DNA of 64,000 nucleotides from Janibacter limosus (lineage in GTDB: Bacteria > Actinomycetota > Actinomycetes > Actinomycetales > Dermatophilaceae), in NCBI RefSeq assembly GCF_004295485.1, contig NZ_CP036164.1:744001-808000 (forward strand), given 5' to 3'. Shown piece by piece: positions 33,613 to 43,986 of this stretch; the stretch's first letter is position 1; each line of letters begins with the position of its first letter. The notes below the pieces were generated by a model that saw only the letters and a program-made list of their open reading frames with translations, ran no database searches and was not told where the DNA came from. The position numbers were made by a program, and so were the translations under genes.

Positions 33613-34878
33613 TCAAGCCGCCTGGTTTTGGGTGGCTCGTCGGATGGTCAGGACGCGTTGGAGCGCGTGGTGCTTGTCGGGGTCGTAGGCAGCGTTGTCT
33701 TGCCAGCAGTGCCAGATGACGTAGAGCCAGGCGCGGGCGAGGATGCGCACGGCGTGGGCGTGATCGTGTCCGCGGGCTCGGGACCGGTCGTAGAGGTCGG
33801 CGGCCCAGAGGTTGGCGTGTCGGCTGCCGCCGGCGAAGTCGGTGACGGCGTCGCGCAGTTGCTTGTCGCAGGCCCAGCGGAAGCCGACGACGCGCATCTT
33901 GCCGGATTGTCGGGTCGAGGGCGCGACGCCGGCCAGGCAGGCCAGGGATTCGGGGGTGGGGTACTTGGCGCGGCAGTCGCCGATCTCGGCCAGCAGCCGG
34001 GCGGCGCGTACGCGTCCGGAGCGGGGCAGGCTGGTGAAGATGTGCCCGTCGGCGTGGGCGTCGAGCTGGTCGCCGATCTGGCGGCCCAGGATCTTGATCT
34101 GCTCGACCAGGGTCGTCAGCAGCGCGATCATCGCGTGGGTGCTGCCGGCCTCGGCGGTGGCCGCCGGGCCGGTCAGGCCCCTGGGTGCCTGGGTCAGGTG
34201 GGCGTGGAGCATGGCAGGGTCGGTGCGGCCGCTGTAGCCGACCGAGGCCAGCCACTTGCCCAGCCGGGCGGGAGAGAGCCAGTCGGCGCGCTCTTGGGTA
34301 TCGAAGCGGGCGATGAAGGCCAGGCTGATCTCGGAGTCGAGGTCGGCGAACAGGCCCACCGCGCCGGGGAAGACGATGCTCAGGTGGGCGCGCAGCTGGT
34401 TGGCGGCGGCGACCCGGTGGGCCACGAGGTCCTTGCGGGTGCGGCAGGCGCGGCGCAGCGCCGTGGTGGCCTGGGTGTCCGGCTCCAGTCGGCGCAGCCG
34501 GGCCCGGTCGGTGCGCAGGGTGTCGGCGAGCACGAACGCGTCGAAGCGGTCGTCCTTGTTGCCGGCCGAGCCGTACCGGCCGCGCAGGTTCTTGACCTGG
34601 TTGGGGCTGATCACCACCACCGTCAGTTCGGCCTCGAGGAGGACGTCGATGATCGGCCCGTCGGGTCGTTCGATGGCGACCTCATCGACGCCGTGCTTGG
34701 CCAGGAAGATGACCAGGTCGCGCAGGCCGGTCGTGGTGTGTTCGACCATGACGCGCGCTATTTCGCGGCCGCGGCCGTCGACGATGCACGCGGCGTGGTC
34801 ATCCACGGCCCAATCGATGCCGGCCGTGACGTCGTTGAGTGGGGTTTCGGGCAGGGTGGTGCTGGTGGCAGACTGCAT
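33613..34878 (-). CDS. IS110-family DEDD transposase
   Basis: A 421-aa transposase with a RuvC-like N-terminal domain (GIDWAVDDHAACIV with the first Asp, EVAIERPDGP with Glu, GNKDDRFDAFVLADTLR with the last two acidic residues) and the C-terminal Transposase_20 domain with the conserved Ser (ASLPRSGR-like FTSLPRSGRVRAARLL near 287, LAGVAPSTRQSGKMRVVG near 320). Complete and apparently intact. IS110 proteins are now known to be guided by a bridge RNA made from the element's own non-coding end; the 34879-35141 segment is where to look. Confidence 0.93.
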   Translation of the reverse strand: MQSATSTTLPETPLNDVTAGIDWAVDDHAACIVDGRGREIARVMVEHTTTGLRDLVIFLAKHGVDEVAIERPDGPIIDVLLEAELTVVVISPNQVKNLRGRYGSAGNKDDRFDAFVLADTLRTDRARLRRLEPDTQATTALRRACRTRKDLVAHRVAAANQLRAHLSIVFPGAVGLFADLDSEISLAFIARFDTQERADWLSPARLGKWLASVGYSGRTDPAMLHAHLTQAPRGLTGPAATAEAGSTHAMIALLTTLVEQIKILGRQIGDQLDAHADGHIFTSLPRSGRVRAARLLAEIGDCRAKYPTPESLACLAGVAPSTRQSGKMRVVGFRWACDKQLRDAVTDFAGGSRHANLWAADLYDRSRARGHDHAHAVRILARAWLYVIWHCWQDNAAYDPDKHHALQRVLTIRRATQNQAA

Positions 34879-35141
34879 GTCAGCCTCCTCGCTGCTAGTC
34901 CCAGTGGGGAGGCACCCTCATGTGGTGCCGCTGGTGCCGGGACGCAGCTGCCGGTTCGCTCACTGATCGGCGCTCGGAGGCGCTCAGCCCTGTCGACGGT
35001 CTGCACGTCCCGGGTAACCACCAGACCTCGCAGATCTCATCGTGGACATCCAACGCATCGAGCGAGCTGGGCGATGGCCTGGTGGCACCTCGGGTGCATC
35101 AACGCCCTATCGGAGAACGCTGATACAAGGAAGGTAGACCA
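34879..35141. other. Non-coding end of the IS110 element
   Basis: About 263 bp before the transposase start without any convincing gene. In IS110 elements such a stretch can encode the bridge RNA. Its last bases (AAGGAAGG at 35127-35134) act as a ribosome binding site for the GTPase gene that now starts at 35142. I did not fold it, so no RNA structure is claimed. Confidence 0.5.
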
Positions 35142-36803
35142 GTGAGCCGGCTGAACCCCCTTCGTCGATCTGGCGGTGCCACCCAGGCCCTGTCCGTCGA
35201 GGAGCTCGGTGCGCGAGCCGATGCGTTGTCCGGCGCACTCGGGACCGGTGGCGCCCGGCTGGAGCCGGCGCCGGCCGCGCGTGCCGGTGAGGTCGTCGAC
35301 AAGGTCCGCGAGCGCACCTCCCTGGTCGGTGGGCACACGGTCGTCGCCCTCGCGGGGGCCACGGGCTCGGGCAAGTCCTCCCTCTTCAACGCCCTCGTCG
35401 GGGCCGAGGTGGCCCGGTCGGGGATGCGCCGTCCGACGACCTCGACGCCCACCGCTGCCGTCTGGGGCTCGGAGCCCGCAGGTGAGCTGCTCGACTGGCT
35501 CTCCGTGGGTACCCGGCACCAGGTCGAGGGGCCCGACACCGATCAGCTCGACGGACTCGTGCTCGTCGACCTGCCCGACTTCGACTCGCGGGAGTCGGCG
35601 CACCGCGAGGAGGCCACGCGGGTCCTGGAGCTCGTCGACGTCTTCGTCTGGGTCACCGACCCGCAGAAGTACGCCGACGCCGTCCTCCACGACGACTACG
35701 TCGCCGTCCTGCGGGAGTACGGCGCGGTGACCATCGTCGTGCTCAACCAGGTCGACCGTCTCCCCGCCGGTGGCCAGGAGCAGGTCGAGGGCGACCTCGC
35801 GCGACTCCTCGAGCGCGACGGCCTCGACCGCCACGAGGTCATCGGGACCTCCGCCCTCACCGGTGCGGGTCTCGGCGAGCTGCGCGCGCGCCTGCACGAC
35901 GCGGTCGAGCACTCCGATGCCTCCCGTCACCGGCTGGGAGCCGACCTGCGGACCGCCGCCGAGGGCCTGTCCTCGTCGGTCGCCGACGTCGAGGCCGGGA
36001 TCCCCGACCGCACCCGGGCCGAGCTCGTCGACGCCCTGGCCCGTAGCGCTGGCGTGCCGACCGTCGTCGATGCCGTGGCCAGGGACTTCCGCATGGAGTC
36101 GTGGGCCCGCACCGGATGGCCCTTCACCCGGTGGGTGCGAGCCTTCCGTCCGGCCCCGCTGAAGCGGCTTCGTCTGGACCGCCAAGCCGACGGTGCTCCC
36201 GACATCACCGAGCACGACGTGCGTGCCGTCCTGGGGCGCTCGTCGATCCCGCCGCCGGCGCCGGCTGCCCGCGCCGCGGTGGACCTCGCCTCCCGTCGCA
36301 TCGGTACCGCCGCCGGTGAGGGACTGCCGATCCGCTGGGCCGACGCGGTCGCCGACGCTGCGCGACCCCCGAGCAACGACCTCGCCGACGACCTCGACCA
36401 GGCCGTCATGCGCACCTCCCTGCGGGGCCGCAAGCCGATGTGGTGGGCCCTCTTCGGGCTGCTGCAGATCCTGCTCGCCGTCGCTGCCCTGGTCGGGCTC
36501 GTCTGGCTGGTCGTCATCGCCCTCGCCGGGTGGTTGCAGCTGCCCGCCATCCCGACCTTCGACGTGGGTCCCTTCGCCACCCCCTTCCTCCTCCTCGTCG
36601 GGGGCCTCCTCGCCGGCCTGCTCCTCGCCGCGGTCGCCCGATGGCTGGCGGGGATCGGAGCGCGCAAGCGCGGCAAGATGGTCGACAAGCGCTTGCGACT
36701 GGCCATCGGCGCCGTGGCGGACGAGCGGGTCGTCGAGCCTGTCGAGCAGGTGCTGACCGACCACGCCGGTGCGCGAGCCGGCATCCGGCGCGCGCTCGGC
36801 TGA
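35142..36803 (+). CDS. Era/YfjP-type membrane GTPase, second of a pair
   Basis: A 553-aa GTPase with full signature: G1 ALAGATGSGKSSLFNALV near residue 70, G3 VLVDLPDFDSRES near 145, G4 VVLNQVDRLP near 200, G5-like GTSALTGAGL near 240. Two membrane helices near 435-500 (LFGLLQILLAVAALVGLVWLVVIAL, FLLLVGGLLAGLLLAAVA) and a basic tail. The start GTG 35142 takes its first G from the IS110 end; the original start was very probably ATG overlapping the stop of the first GTPase. Expression now depends on IS-provided AAGGAAGG and any readthrough or IS promoter. Confidence 0.83.
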   Translation: MSRLNPLRRSGGATQALSVEELGARADALSGALGTGGARLEPAPAARAGEVVDKVRERTSLVGGHTVVALAGATGSGKSSLFNALVGAEVARSGMRRPTTSTPTAAVWGSEPAGELLDWLSVGTRHQVEGPDTDQLDGLVLVDLPDFDSRESAHREEATRVLELVDVFVWVTDPQKYADAVLHDDYVAVLREYGAVTIVVLNQVDRLPAGGQEQVEGDLARLLERDGLDRHEVIGTSALTGAGLGELRARLHDAVEHSDASRHRLGADLRTAAEGLSSSVADVEAGIPDRTRAELVDALARSAGVPTVVDAVARDFRMESWARTGWPFTRWVRAFRPAPLKRLRLDRQADGAPDITEHDVRAVLGRSSIPPPAPAARAAVDLASRRIGTAAGEGLPIRWADAVADAARPPSNDLADDLDQAVMRTSLRGRKPMWWALFGLLQILLAVAALVGLVWLVVIALAGWLQLPAIPTFDVGPFATPFLLLVGGLLAGLLLAAVARWLAGIGARKRGKMVDKRLRLAIGAVADERVVEPVEQVLTDHAGARAGIRRALG

Positions 36804-36986
36804 GTGCTCGTCCACCCCTGCCGATCACTCGTCCATCCCTGCTGAGCGTCCGTCCACACCCTCGGCGAGCCACTCGTGGCTCTCCACATCCTGCGGCCGC
36901 CCGTGCTCGGCGCTCTATTGACGCTCGAAGGTGGATCCCACGAGCCCACCCGGTCCACGGGGGGCGGGAGAGCTGGGAGAGCAGTC

Positions 36987-37538
36987 ATGAACGAGACCGT
37001 CATCACCGTCTGCGGCCGGGTGGTCGCCGACCCCGAGCACCGCAGCACCAGGGCCGGGACGCAGTTCACGACCTTCAGGGTCGCGAGCACGGTGCGCCGT
37101 CGCAACCGCGAGGGGGTCTTCGTCGACGGGCCGACGAGCTTCTACAACGTCGCGGCCTACCGGTCGGTGGGGATGAACTCGCACACCTCCCTGCGCAAGG
37201 GTGACCCCGTCGTCGTCTACGGGCGGCTGACGATCAACACCTGGCAGCGGGCCGACGAGTCCTGGGGCAGCTCGCCCGAGGTCGAGGCGATCACCGTGGG
37301 CCACGACCTGACCTTCGGGACCACCGAGTACGCCAAGGCGGGTCGGGGCGCGGCGGACGCTGCCGCCCAGGAGGCCTCGCAGCACGGCTACGCGATGATG
37401 ACCGACCGGCTCGAGTCGGGCGAGGGACAGCGCTGGGGAGCGCCGGTGGACGCGCCGTCCGGTGAGGCCACCGGGGACGACCTGGGGGAGGACGTCGACG
37501 CCACGGAGCAGCCGGCGGCGGTCACCGTGCCCGCCTGA
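36987..37538 (+). CDS. ssb: Single-stranded DNA-binding protein (second SSB-type)
   Basis: A 183-aa SSB: OB fold in residues 1-110 (TVCGRVVADPEHRST, FTTFRVASTVRRRN, FYNVAAYRSVGMNSH, GDPVVVYGRLTINTW) and an acidic, flexible tail. The tail ends ...TEQPAAVTVPA and lacks the DDDIPF-like tip that main SSBs use to bind partners, so this is probably a paralogue like mycobacterial Rv2478c, which also precedes ettA. ATG 36987 has GGGAGAG upstream. The 183-bp gap before it holds only two short GTCCACCCCTGC-like copies. Confidence 0.85.
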   Translation: MNETVITVCGRVVADPEHRSTRAGTQFTTFRVASTVRRRNREGVFVDGPTSFYNVAAYRSVGMNSHTSLRKGDPVVVYGRLTINTWQRADESWGSSPEVEAITVGHDLTFGTTEYAKAGRGAADAAAQEASQHGYAMMTDRLESGEGQRWGAPVDAPSGEATGDDLGEDVDATEQPAAVTVPA

Positions 37539-37608
37539 GGAGGCGCCGTGGGTCGAGGCGGGCGGGAGACGATTCGGGCGCGGGGGCAGGAGTGGATAGC
37601 CTGCCCCC

Positions 37609-39291
<1,683 letters not shown>

Positions 39292-39311
39292 GTCGGCTCA
39301 CCTACGGCGCC

Positions 39312-39347
39312 GGGCGTCCGCCCCCTTCACGAAGGGGGTGGACGCCC
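39312..39347. terminator. Bidirectional terminator between ettA and thpR
   Basis: Arms 39312-39328 and 39331-39347 pair over 17 bp with one G-T-type mismatch and an AC loop. Lies 20 bp after ettA and 4 bp from the thpR stop, so it serves both directions. Confidence 0.8.
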
Positions 39348-39351
39348 TTCG

Positions 39352-39921
39352 TCATCTCCGGCCGAGGGGGAGGCGGGCCTCGGCCTCGTAGTGCGGCCGT
39401 CCCGAGCGGTTGGCCCGCGAGACGAAGACGGTGACCTCCTGCGCGAGCCAGGCCGGTCCCGAGTAGGCCTCCATGGCGTCGAGCCACGATGTCGCGTCGA
39501 CGGCCCGACGCGACCGCGCGAGCGTGAGGTGCGGTCGGTAGTCACCTCCTGCGGTCGGCACCCCGATCCGGGAGCACGCCGATCGCGTCCTCAGGGCCAG
39601 CCGCTCCAGGTCGCCCAGACCTCGTGGGTCGGTGGGACGGACGTCGGTCCACATGACGCGGGCGTCGCCGGCGTGGGGAAACATGCCGGCGCCCTTGAGC
39701 CGCAAGGGGATCGGATCGCACGAGTCGGCCACGACCGCGACCTCCTCGACCATCTCGTCGATCCCGGACTCAGGCACCTCGGCCATGAAGGCGAGCGTCA
39801 CGTGCCACAGGTGGGCGGGCGTCCAGCGCCATGGTGAGTCGAGCGCGCGCCGCGGCGCGACGAAGGCGTCGAGGTCGGCGTGGGCCGGCTCGGGCGGGAC
39901 GATCGCGACGAAGGCACGCAC
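39352..39921 (-). CDS. thpR: RNA 2',3'-cyclic phosphodiesterase (2H family)
   Basis: A 189-aa 2H phosphoesterase with the two HxTx boxes: LWHVTLAFMAEV near residue 40 and YRPHLTLARSRR near 130. Opens RAFVAIVPP, the usual start of ThpR. Opens 2',3'-cyclic phosphates on RNA ends in vitro; cell role unclear. GTG 39921 lies 6 nt after GACAAT on the minus strand, near-consensus for the window's leaderless pattern. Confidence 0.9.
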   Translation of the reverse strand: MRAFVAIVPPEPAHADLDAFVAPRRALDSPWRWTPAHLWHVTLAFMAEVPESGIDEMVEEVAVVADSCDPIPLRLKGAGMFPHAGDARVMWTDVRPTDPRGLGDLERLALRTRSACSRIGVPTAGGDYRPHLTLARSRRAVDATSWLDAMEAYSGPAWLAQEVTVFVSRANRSGRPHYEAEARLPLGRR

Positions 39922-39984
39922 CGGTCCATTGTCCGGTCGGAGCCAGGCGGAGGGGGAGTCGGCGCGCGCCGGTAGCGTGCGGGC

Positions 39985-40590
39985 ATGCCTTCATTGCTGG
40001 AGCAGGTCGACGGACGTACGAGCATCGTCGACGAGACGCTCACGGGAGACCTCGACGACGGCGAGCGCCTCGTCGGTGTCGAGCTCATCGGCTGCACGAT
40101 CACCGACGCGACCTGGCCCGGTGCCGTCCTCGCGGGAGTGCGCCTGGAGGGCTGCACGCTGGAGCGCCTCGACCTGTCCAGGGTGCGACTGCCCGACTCG
40201 GTGCTGGACGGGTGCACGCTCACCGGCTGCAAGGCCCTCGCGACGTCGTGGTCGATGCTGCGGGAGCCGATGCTCTCGCCCGACCCGTGCACCTGGGTCG
40301 ACTGCCAGCTGTCGATGGGCAGCTTCAGTGGGCTCGACCTCACCGGGGCCCGCTTCGAGCGGTGTGTCCTCACCGAGGCCGACTTCGACGGTGCGACCCT
40401 CAAGGACGTCGTGATCGAAGACAGCTCCCTCGCGGGGGCCAGGTTCGTCCGCGCAGATCTGCGGGGTGCCGACCTCCGGGGCGCCCGCGACTACGTCATC
40501 GACGTCCGCGATGCCCGAGTCGACGACCTGCGCGTCGACTCGGTGGGCGCGCTCGGGCTGCTCGTCCCCTTCGGCATCGTCATCGAGTGA
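39985..40590 (+). CDS. Pentapeptide repeat protein
   Basis: A 201-aa protein with about 20 pentapeptide turns of the A(D/N)LXX kind from residue 30 on (LAGVRLEGCTLERLDLSRVRL..., LTGARFERCVLTEADFDGATL, ARFVRADLRGADLRGA). These build a right-handed beta helix that mimics DNA in Qnr/MfpA, but nothing here shows gyrase binding. Gap near residues 75-110 interrupts the helix with a PDPCTWVDC loop, as in QnrD-like or McbG-like loops. ATG 39985 is 6 nt after TAGCGT. A gyrase-protection role is only one possibility. Confidence 0.85.
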   Translation: MPSLLEQVDGRTSIVDETLTGDLDDGERLVGVELIGCTITDATWPGAVLAGVRLEGCTLERLDLSRVRLPDSVLDGCTLTGCKALATSWSMLREPMLSPDPCTWVDCQLSMGSFSGLDLTGARFERCVLTEADFDGATLKDVVIEDSSLAGARFVRADLRGADLRGARDYVIDVRDARVDDLRVDSVGALGLLVPFGIVIE

Positions 40591-40603
40591 CGCGACGAGC
40601 CGG

Positions 40604-41989
40604 TCAGCCGTAGATCTCGGTCAGCGCGGAGTCGAGGTCCGGGTGGACGAAGTCGAAGCCCGCGTCGCGCAGCACCGTGGACGTGCAGTGCCGTCCCGTC
40701 AGGCCGAGGGCCGGGTCGCTGCGCAGGGCGACGGCGCCCACGTGGAGCATCGCCGCAGGTGTCGGCGGAGCGGCCGGGCGGTGGAGGTGTCGACGCAGCG
40801 CAGCCATGAGATCGGCATTGCGAAGGGGGTGTGGCGCCGCTGCGATGAGCGGTCCGTCGGGGATGCGCACCTGCGGGTCGAGACCGAGAGCGGCCACGGC
40901 CACGCGCAACCAGTCCTCGTGGTGGATCCAGCTGAACCACTGGTAGCCCGAGCCCACGCGTCCGCCGAGACCGGCCCGGGTCAGGCGGGCGAGCATCTGC
41001 AGCGCTGGCGCCTGTCGGTCGAGGACGATCGAGGTGCGCAGCAGGACGAGATGCTCGCTGTTGGCGCCCTCGGTCGCGTCCTCCCACGGGCGCGCGACGC
41101 CGGTCATCTGGGGCAGGCCCGGCTCGGGCACAGGCGTCGTCTCGGTGACCCGCAACTCGTGGGCGTCTGACCAGATGGCGGTGGTGGAGGCCTGCACCCA
41201 GGAGACGAGTGGGCGCCCCAGGCCTTGGCTGGCGGCCACGAGCGCCCGGGTCGAGTCCACCCGGGAGCTGCGCAGCTCGGCGATGTTGGCGTCGGTCGGT
41301 CGCACGTCGACGAGCTTGCCGGCGAGGTTGACGAGGGCGACTCCGGCCTCGTCGTCGGACTGCAGGACATCGGCCCAGTCACCGACGGAGCGGCCGTCCC
41401 AGATGACCTGGTCGAAGGGCAGCCGAGGATCGCGGTGGCGGGTGAGGACGCGGACATCGTGGCCGCGGGCAAACAGCCGTGCGCCGAGCAGCCTTCCGAG
41501 AGAACCGGATCCACCGGCGATGACGACACGGGGGAGGGTCGGGTCAGGTGTGGCGCCGGCGAGGCGAGCCAAGCGGACCCCGGCGTCGAGGAAGCCGCGG
41601 TCAAGGTCGGCGCCCACGCCGAGGACCACTGCGGGAGTCAACCCGCCGGTGATCTCCACCGTCTGGGTGAGCTGTGCACCCTGGCCCTCCGGCACCAGGG
41701 TCCACTCCACCCGCATCCCGCCCACCGGGTTGGGTTGCGTGATCTCCAGCCGTCGCCCTTCGTCATGGCCCGTGACCCGAAGGGGTGGTGCCGTCCGCTC
41801 GTGCAGAGCGCGGGACCAGCCTCGGCTCGGCGCATAGGAGCCGGTGGCTTCCCTCGCCAGCGGGCCGTCCAGCTGCGCGGTGGCGATGGCCGGCTCCCAC
41901 TCGGGCCAGCGGGACAGGTCCGACAGGACCGACCACACGGCCTCCGGGGTGACGGGCAGGTGGGCGGTGGTGGTGCGTGACCAGATCAT
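40604..41989 (-). CDS. SRPBCC domain fused to TIGR01777-type NAD-dependent epimerase
   Basis: A 461-aa fusion. Residues 1-145 are a START/SRPBCC lipid-binding-like cup (TPEAVWSVLSDLSRWPEWEPA). Residues about 150-461 are an SDR epimerase of the YfcH/SDR39U1 group: VVIAGGSGSLGRLLGARLF near 155, LVNLAGKLVD near 217, STTAIWSDAHEL near 270 and a C-terminal DUF1731-like end (PAAMLHVGAVALRSDPALGLTGRHCTSTVLRDAGFDF, shown in parts). TGATG overlap with the tetR gene upstream, so the regulator probably controls it. Substrate unknown. Confidence 0.82.
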   Translation of the reverse strand: MIWSRTTTAHLPVTPEAVWSVLSDLSRWPEWEPAIATAQLDGPLAREATGSYAPSRGWSRALHERTAPPLRVTGHDEGRRLEITQPNPVGGMRVEWTLVPEGQGAQLTQTVEITGGLTPAVVLGVGADLDRGFLDAGVRLARLAGATPDPTLPRVVIAGGSGSLGRLLGARLFARGHDVRVLTRHRDPRLPFDQVIWDGRSVGDWADVLQSDDEAGVALVNLAGKLVDVRPTDANIAELRSSRVDSTRALVAASQGLGRPLVSWVQASTTAIWSDAHELRVTETTPVPEPGLPQMTGVARPWEDATEGANSEHLVLLRTSIVLDRQAPALQMLARLTRAGLGGRVGSGYQWFSWIHHEDWLRVAVAALGLDPQVRIPDGPLIAAAPHPLRNADLMAALRRHLHRPAAPPTPAAMLHVGAVALRSDPALGLTGRHCTSTVLRDAGFDFVHPDLDSALTEIYG

Positions 41990-42612
41990 CAGTCTCTCCG
42001 TGCTCCGACGAGGCGCAGCGCGAGCGCTCCGTACGAGTTGGCGATGGACTCGGGGGTGGTGCGCTTGATGCCCGGGTGGTACCAGCGGGCGACGTCGACC
42101 ACCAGCGACAGGGCCGCGAGGGCGGTGGAGCGGGTGTCGTCGACGTCGAACTCACCGGAGGCGACTCCCTCGGCGATGATCCGCTCGACGACGGCGTCGA
42201 TCTCGCGGCGCAGGGTGAGCACCTCGCGCTGGTGCTCGGGGGAGAGGTGGCGGAACTCGTACTGCACGATGCGGGCGACCTGGTGCTGCTCCGCGTGCCA
42301 CCGGGCGAACTCGGAGATGACCTCCTGCAGCGCGTCCGTCGGGGATGCGGCCTCGTCAGCGGCCGCGGCGAGCGCGTCGCGGGCGGCGACGTGCCCGACG
42401 CGGCTGAGCTGGAAGAGCAGGTCCTCCTTGCTCGCGAAGTGCACGTACACGCCGGCCGGGGACAGCCCGGCGCGCGAGGCGATGTCCCGGGTGGTCGTGC
42501 CGTGGAACCCCTTGTCCGCGAAGGCGTCAGCCGCCGCCTCGAAGAGCCGGACGACGGTGGGGTTGTCGTGGGCCGGCAGCGAGGGAGTCTGGGAGGTCAC
42601 GGTTGACAGCAT
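41989..42612 (-). CDS. TetR family transcriptional regulator
   Basis: A 207-aa TetR protein. HTH in residues about 22-62: EAAADAFADKGFHGTTTRDIASRAGLSPAGVYVHFASKEDLL in family form (TTTRDIA, GVYVHFASK). The ligand domain is helical and resembles KstR2/FadR-like regulators of acyl-CoA genes (ARWHAEQHQVARIVQYEFRHL). ATG 42612 used; the frame extends upstream only to a TTG. A clear dyad operator (42629-42646) lies between it and the acyl-CoA dehydrogenase, so autoregulation and control of that gene are likely. Confidence 0.88.
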   Translation of the reverse strand: MLSTVTSQTPSLPAHDNPTVVRLFEAAADAFADKGFHGTTTRDIASRAGLSPAGVYVHFASKEDLLFQLSRVGHVAARDALAAAADEAASPTDALQEVISEFARWHAEQHQVARIVQYEFRHLSPEHQREVLTLRREIDAVVERIIAEGVASGEFDVDDTRSTALAALSLVVDVARWYHPGIKRTTPESIANSYGALALRLVGARRD

Positions 42613-42628
42613 GCCCCCGGGAGGCAAA

Positions 42629-42646
42629 ACTAAGCAAGCGCTTAGT
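42629..42646. promoter_or_regulatory. TetR operator dyad ACTAAGC-AAGC-GCTTAGT
   Basis: Perfect 7-bp arms around AAGC in the divergent region of the tetR gene and the acyl-CoA dehydrogenase gene. TAGTTT directly to the right (42649-42654) may be the -10 of the latter. Size and symmetry suit a TetR dimer pair. Confidence 0.65.
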
Positions 42647-42712
42647 CATAGTTTTCGCGCACAGACTTCCCAGCCAACATGTCGGTACGTCAGTGCCAGA
42701 GAGGGTGTGGAC

Positions 42713-43867
42713 ATGCCCCGCAACATCTACGAGGAGGACCACGAGTCCTTCCGTGCCTCCGTCCGCGAGTTCGTCGAGCGGATGCTCGTGCCTCGTGCGG
42801 AGTCGATGATCGCCGAGCACTCGATCCCGCGCGAAGTCTGGCTGGAGGCCGGCAAGCAGGGCTTCTTCGGTCTGGAGATCCCCGAGGAGTTCGGCGGAGC
42901 CGGCATCGAGGACTACCGCTTCAACGCCGTCCTCGCCGAGGAGCTGTCGAAGTTCAACGCCGCGACCAGCTCGTGCTTCGGGATCCACTCCGACATCACC
43001 GCGCCGTACATCGTGGCGCTGGGCACCCAGGAGCAGAAGCAGCGGTGGCTCCCGGGCGTCGCCGCGGGCGAGAAGATCCTCGCGATCGGCATGACCGAGC
43101 CCTCCGGCGGCTCGGACCTGGCCAACCTCAAGAGCACCGCGGTCAAGGCCGATGACGGCTCTGGCGACTGGATCATCAACGGCTCCAAGACCTTCATCAC
43201 CAACGGCCACCAGTGCGACCTCGCCGTCGTGGCGGTCCGCACCGACCCGGCCAAGGGCGCCAAGGGCATCTCCCTCTTCGTCCTCGAGAAGGAGGACGAG
43301 GGCTTCACCAAGGGCCAGCCGCTGGACAAGGTCGGTCAGCCCGAGTCCGACACGTCCGAGCTCTTCTTCGACAACGTGCGCGTCTCCGGGGACCGGCTCC
43401 TTGGCCCCGAGGGCATGGGCTTCATCTCGATGATGCAGAAGCTGCCGCAGGAGCGTCTCGGCAATGCCATTGCCAACATCGCGGGGGCCAAGCAGATCCT
43501 CGAGGAGACGATCCAGTACACCAAGGAGCGCAAGGCCTTCGGCCAGCCGATCGGCGCCTTCCAGCACAACAAGTTCAAGATGGCCGAGCTCGTGACCAAG
43601 ATCGAGGTCAGCGAGGCCTACATCGACTCCTGCATCGTCGCGCACGCCGCGGGCAAGCTCACCGCGGTCGACGCGGCCAAGGCGAAGTGGTGGGCCGCCG
43701 AGGTCCAGTGCGGCGTCCTCGACGAGTGCGTGCAGCTCCACGGTGGCTACGGCTTCATGAACGAGTACCGCGTCGCCCGTGCGTGGAAGGACGCCCGCGT
43801 CCACAAGATCTGGGCCGGCACCAACGAGATCATGAAGGAGCTCATCGGTCGCGACCTCGGTCTCTGA
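42713..43867 (+). CDS. Acyl-CoA dehydrogenase
   Basis: A 384-aa flavoprotein that oxidises acyl-CoA to trans-2-enoyl-CoA. Motifs: AIGMTEPSGGSDLANLKSTA near residue 125 (FAD and substrate), SKTFITNGHQCDLAVVA near 160, LPQERLGNAIANIAGAKQILEETIQY near 245, and the C-terminal QLHGGYGFMNEYRVARAWKDARVHKIWAGTNEIMKELI in parts with the Glu-Tyr of GFMNEYRV near 348 as the catalytic area. SD GAGAGGGTG before ATG 42713. Likely controlled by the divergent TetR protein. Confidence 0.93.
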   Translation: MPRNIYEEDHESFRASVREFVERMLVPRAESMIAEHSIPREVWLEAGKQGFFGLEIPEEFGGAGIEDYRFNAVLAEELSKFNAATSSCFGIHSDITAPYIVALGTQEQKQRWLPGVAAGEKILAIGMTEPSGGSDLANLKSTAVKADDGSGDWIINGSKTFITNGHQCDLAVVAVRTDPAKGAKGISLFVLEKEDEGFTKGQPLDKVGQPESDTSELFFDNVRVSGDRLLGPEGMGFISMMQKLPQERLGNAIANIAGAKQILEETIQYTKERKAFGQPIGAFQHNKFKMAELVTKIEVSEAYIDSCIVAHAAGKLTAVDAAKAKWWAAEVQCGVLDECVQLHGGYGFMNEYRVARAWKDARVHKIWAGTNEIMKELIGRDLGL

Positions 43868-43895
43868 CCGCGACTCGAGGCTCCAGCACGGCCCT

Positions 43896-43932
43896 GGGCC
43901 GGTCACACCGTGAGATGCGGTGTGACCGGCCC
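43896..43932 (+). terminator. Hairpin terminator after acyl-CoA dehydrogenase
   Basis: Perfect 15-bp arms (43896-43910 and 43918-43932) around TGAGATG, 28 bp after the stop and before moaB. Confidence 0.8.
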
Positions 43933-43986
43933 TAGCGCTTGTCCACGAGTTTGAGACACTGGACAGATCCGACCGAAGGGAGCCGC

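Larger units (their letters stand above)
33602..35142. mobile_element. IS110-family insertion sequence
   Basis: About 1.54 kb between two GTPase genes, carrying one DEDD transposase (33613-34878, minus) and about 260 bp of non-coding sequence before it, the usual IS110 plan. No terminal inverted repeats are evident, also usual. Ends are inferred from the flanks: left flank ends GCGATGA, right flank resumes TGAGCCGGCTG, so the element sits in an ATGA overlap, possibly with a TGA duplication. The exact ends are uncertain by a few bases. Confidence 0.75.

Noticed and set aside
36804..36986. Short direct repeats CTCGTCCAYCCCTGC (36807-36821 and 36828-36842) as an operator for ssb
   Set aside because: Two copies at 21 bp are suggestive, but a third is degenerate and nothing marks a promoter next to them; too weak to call.
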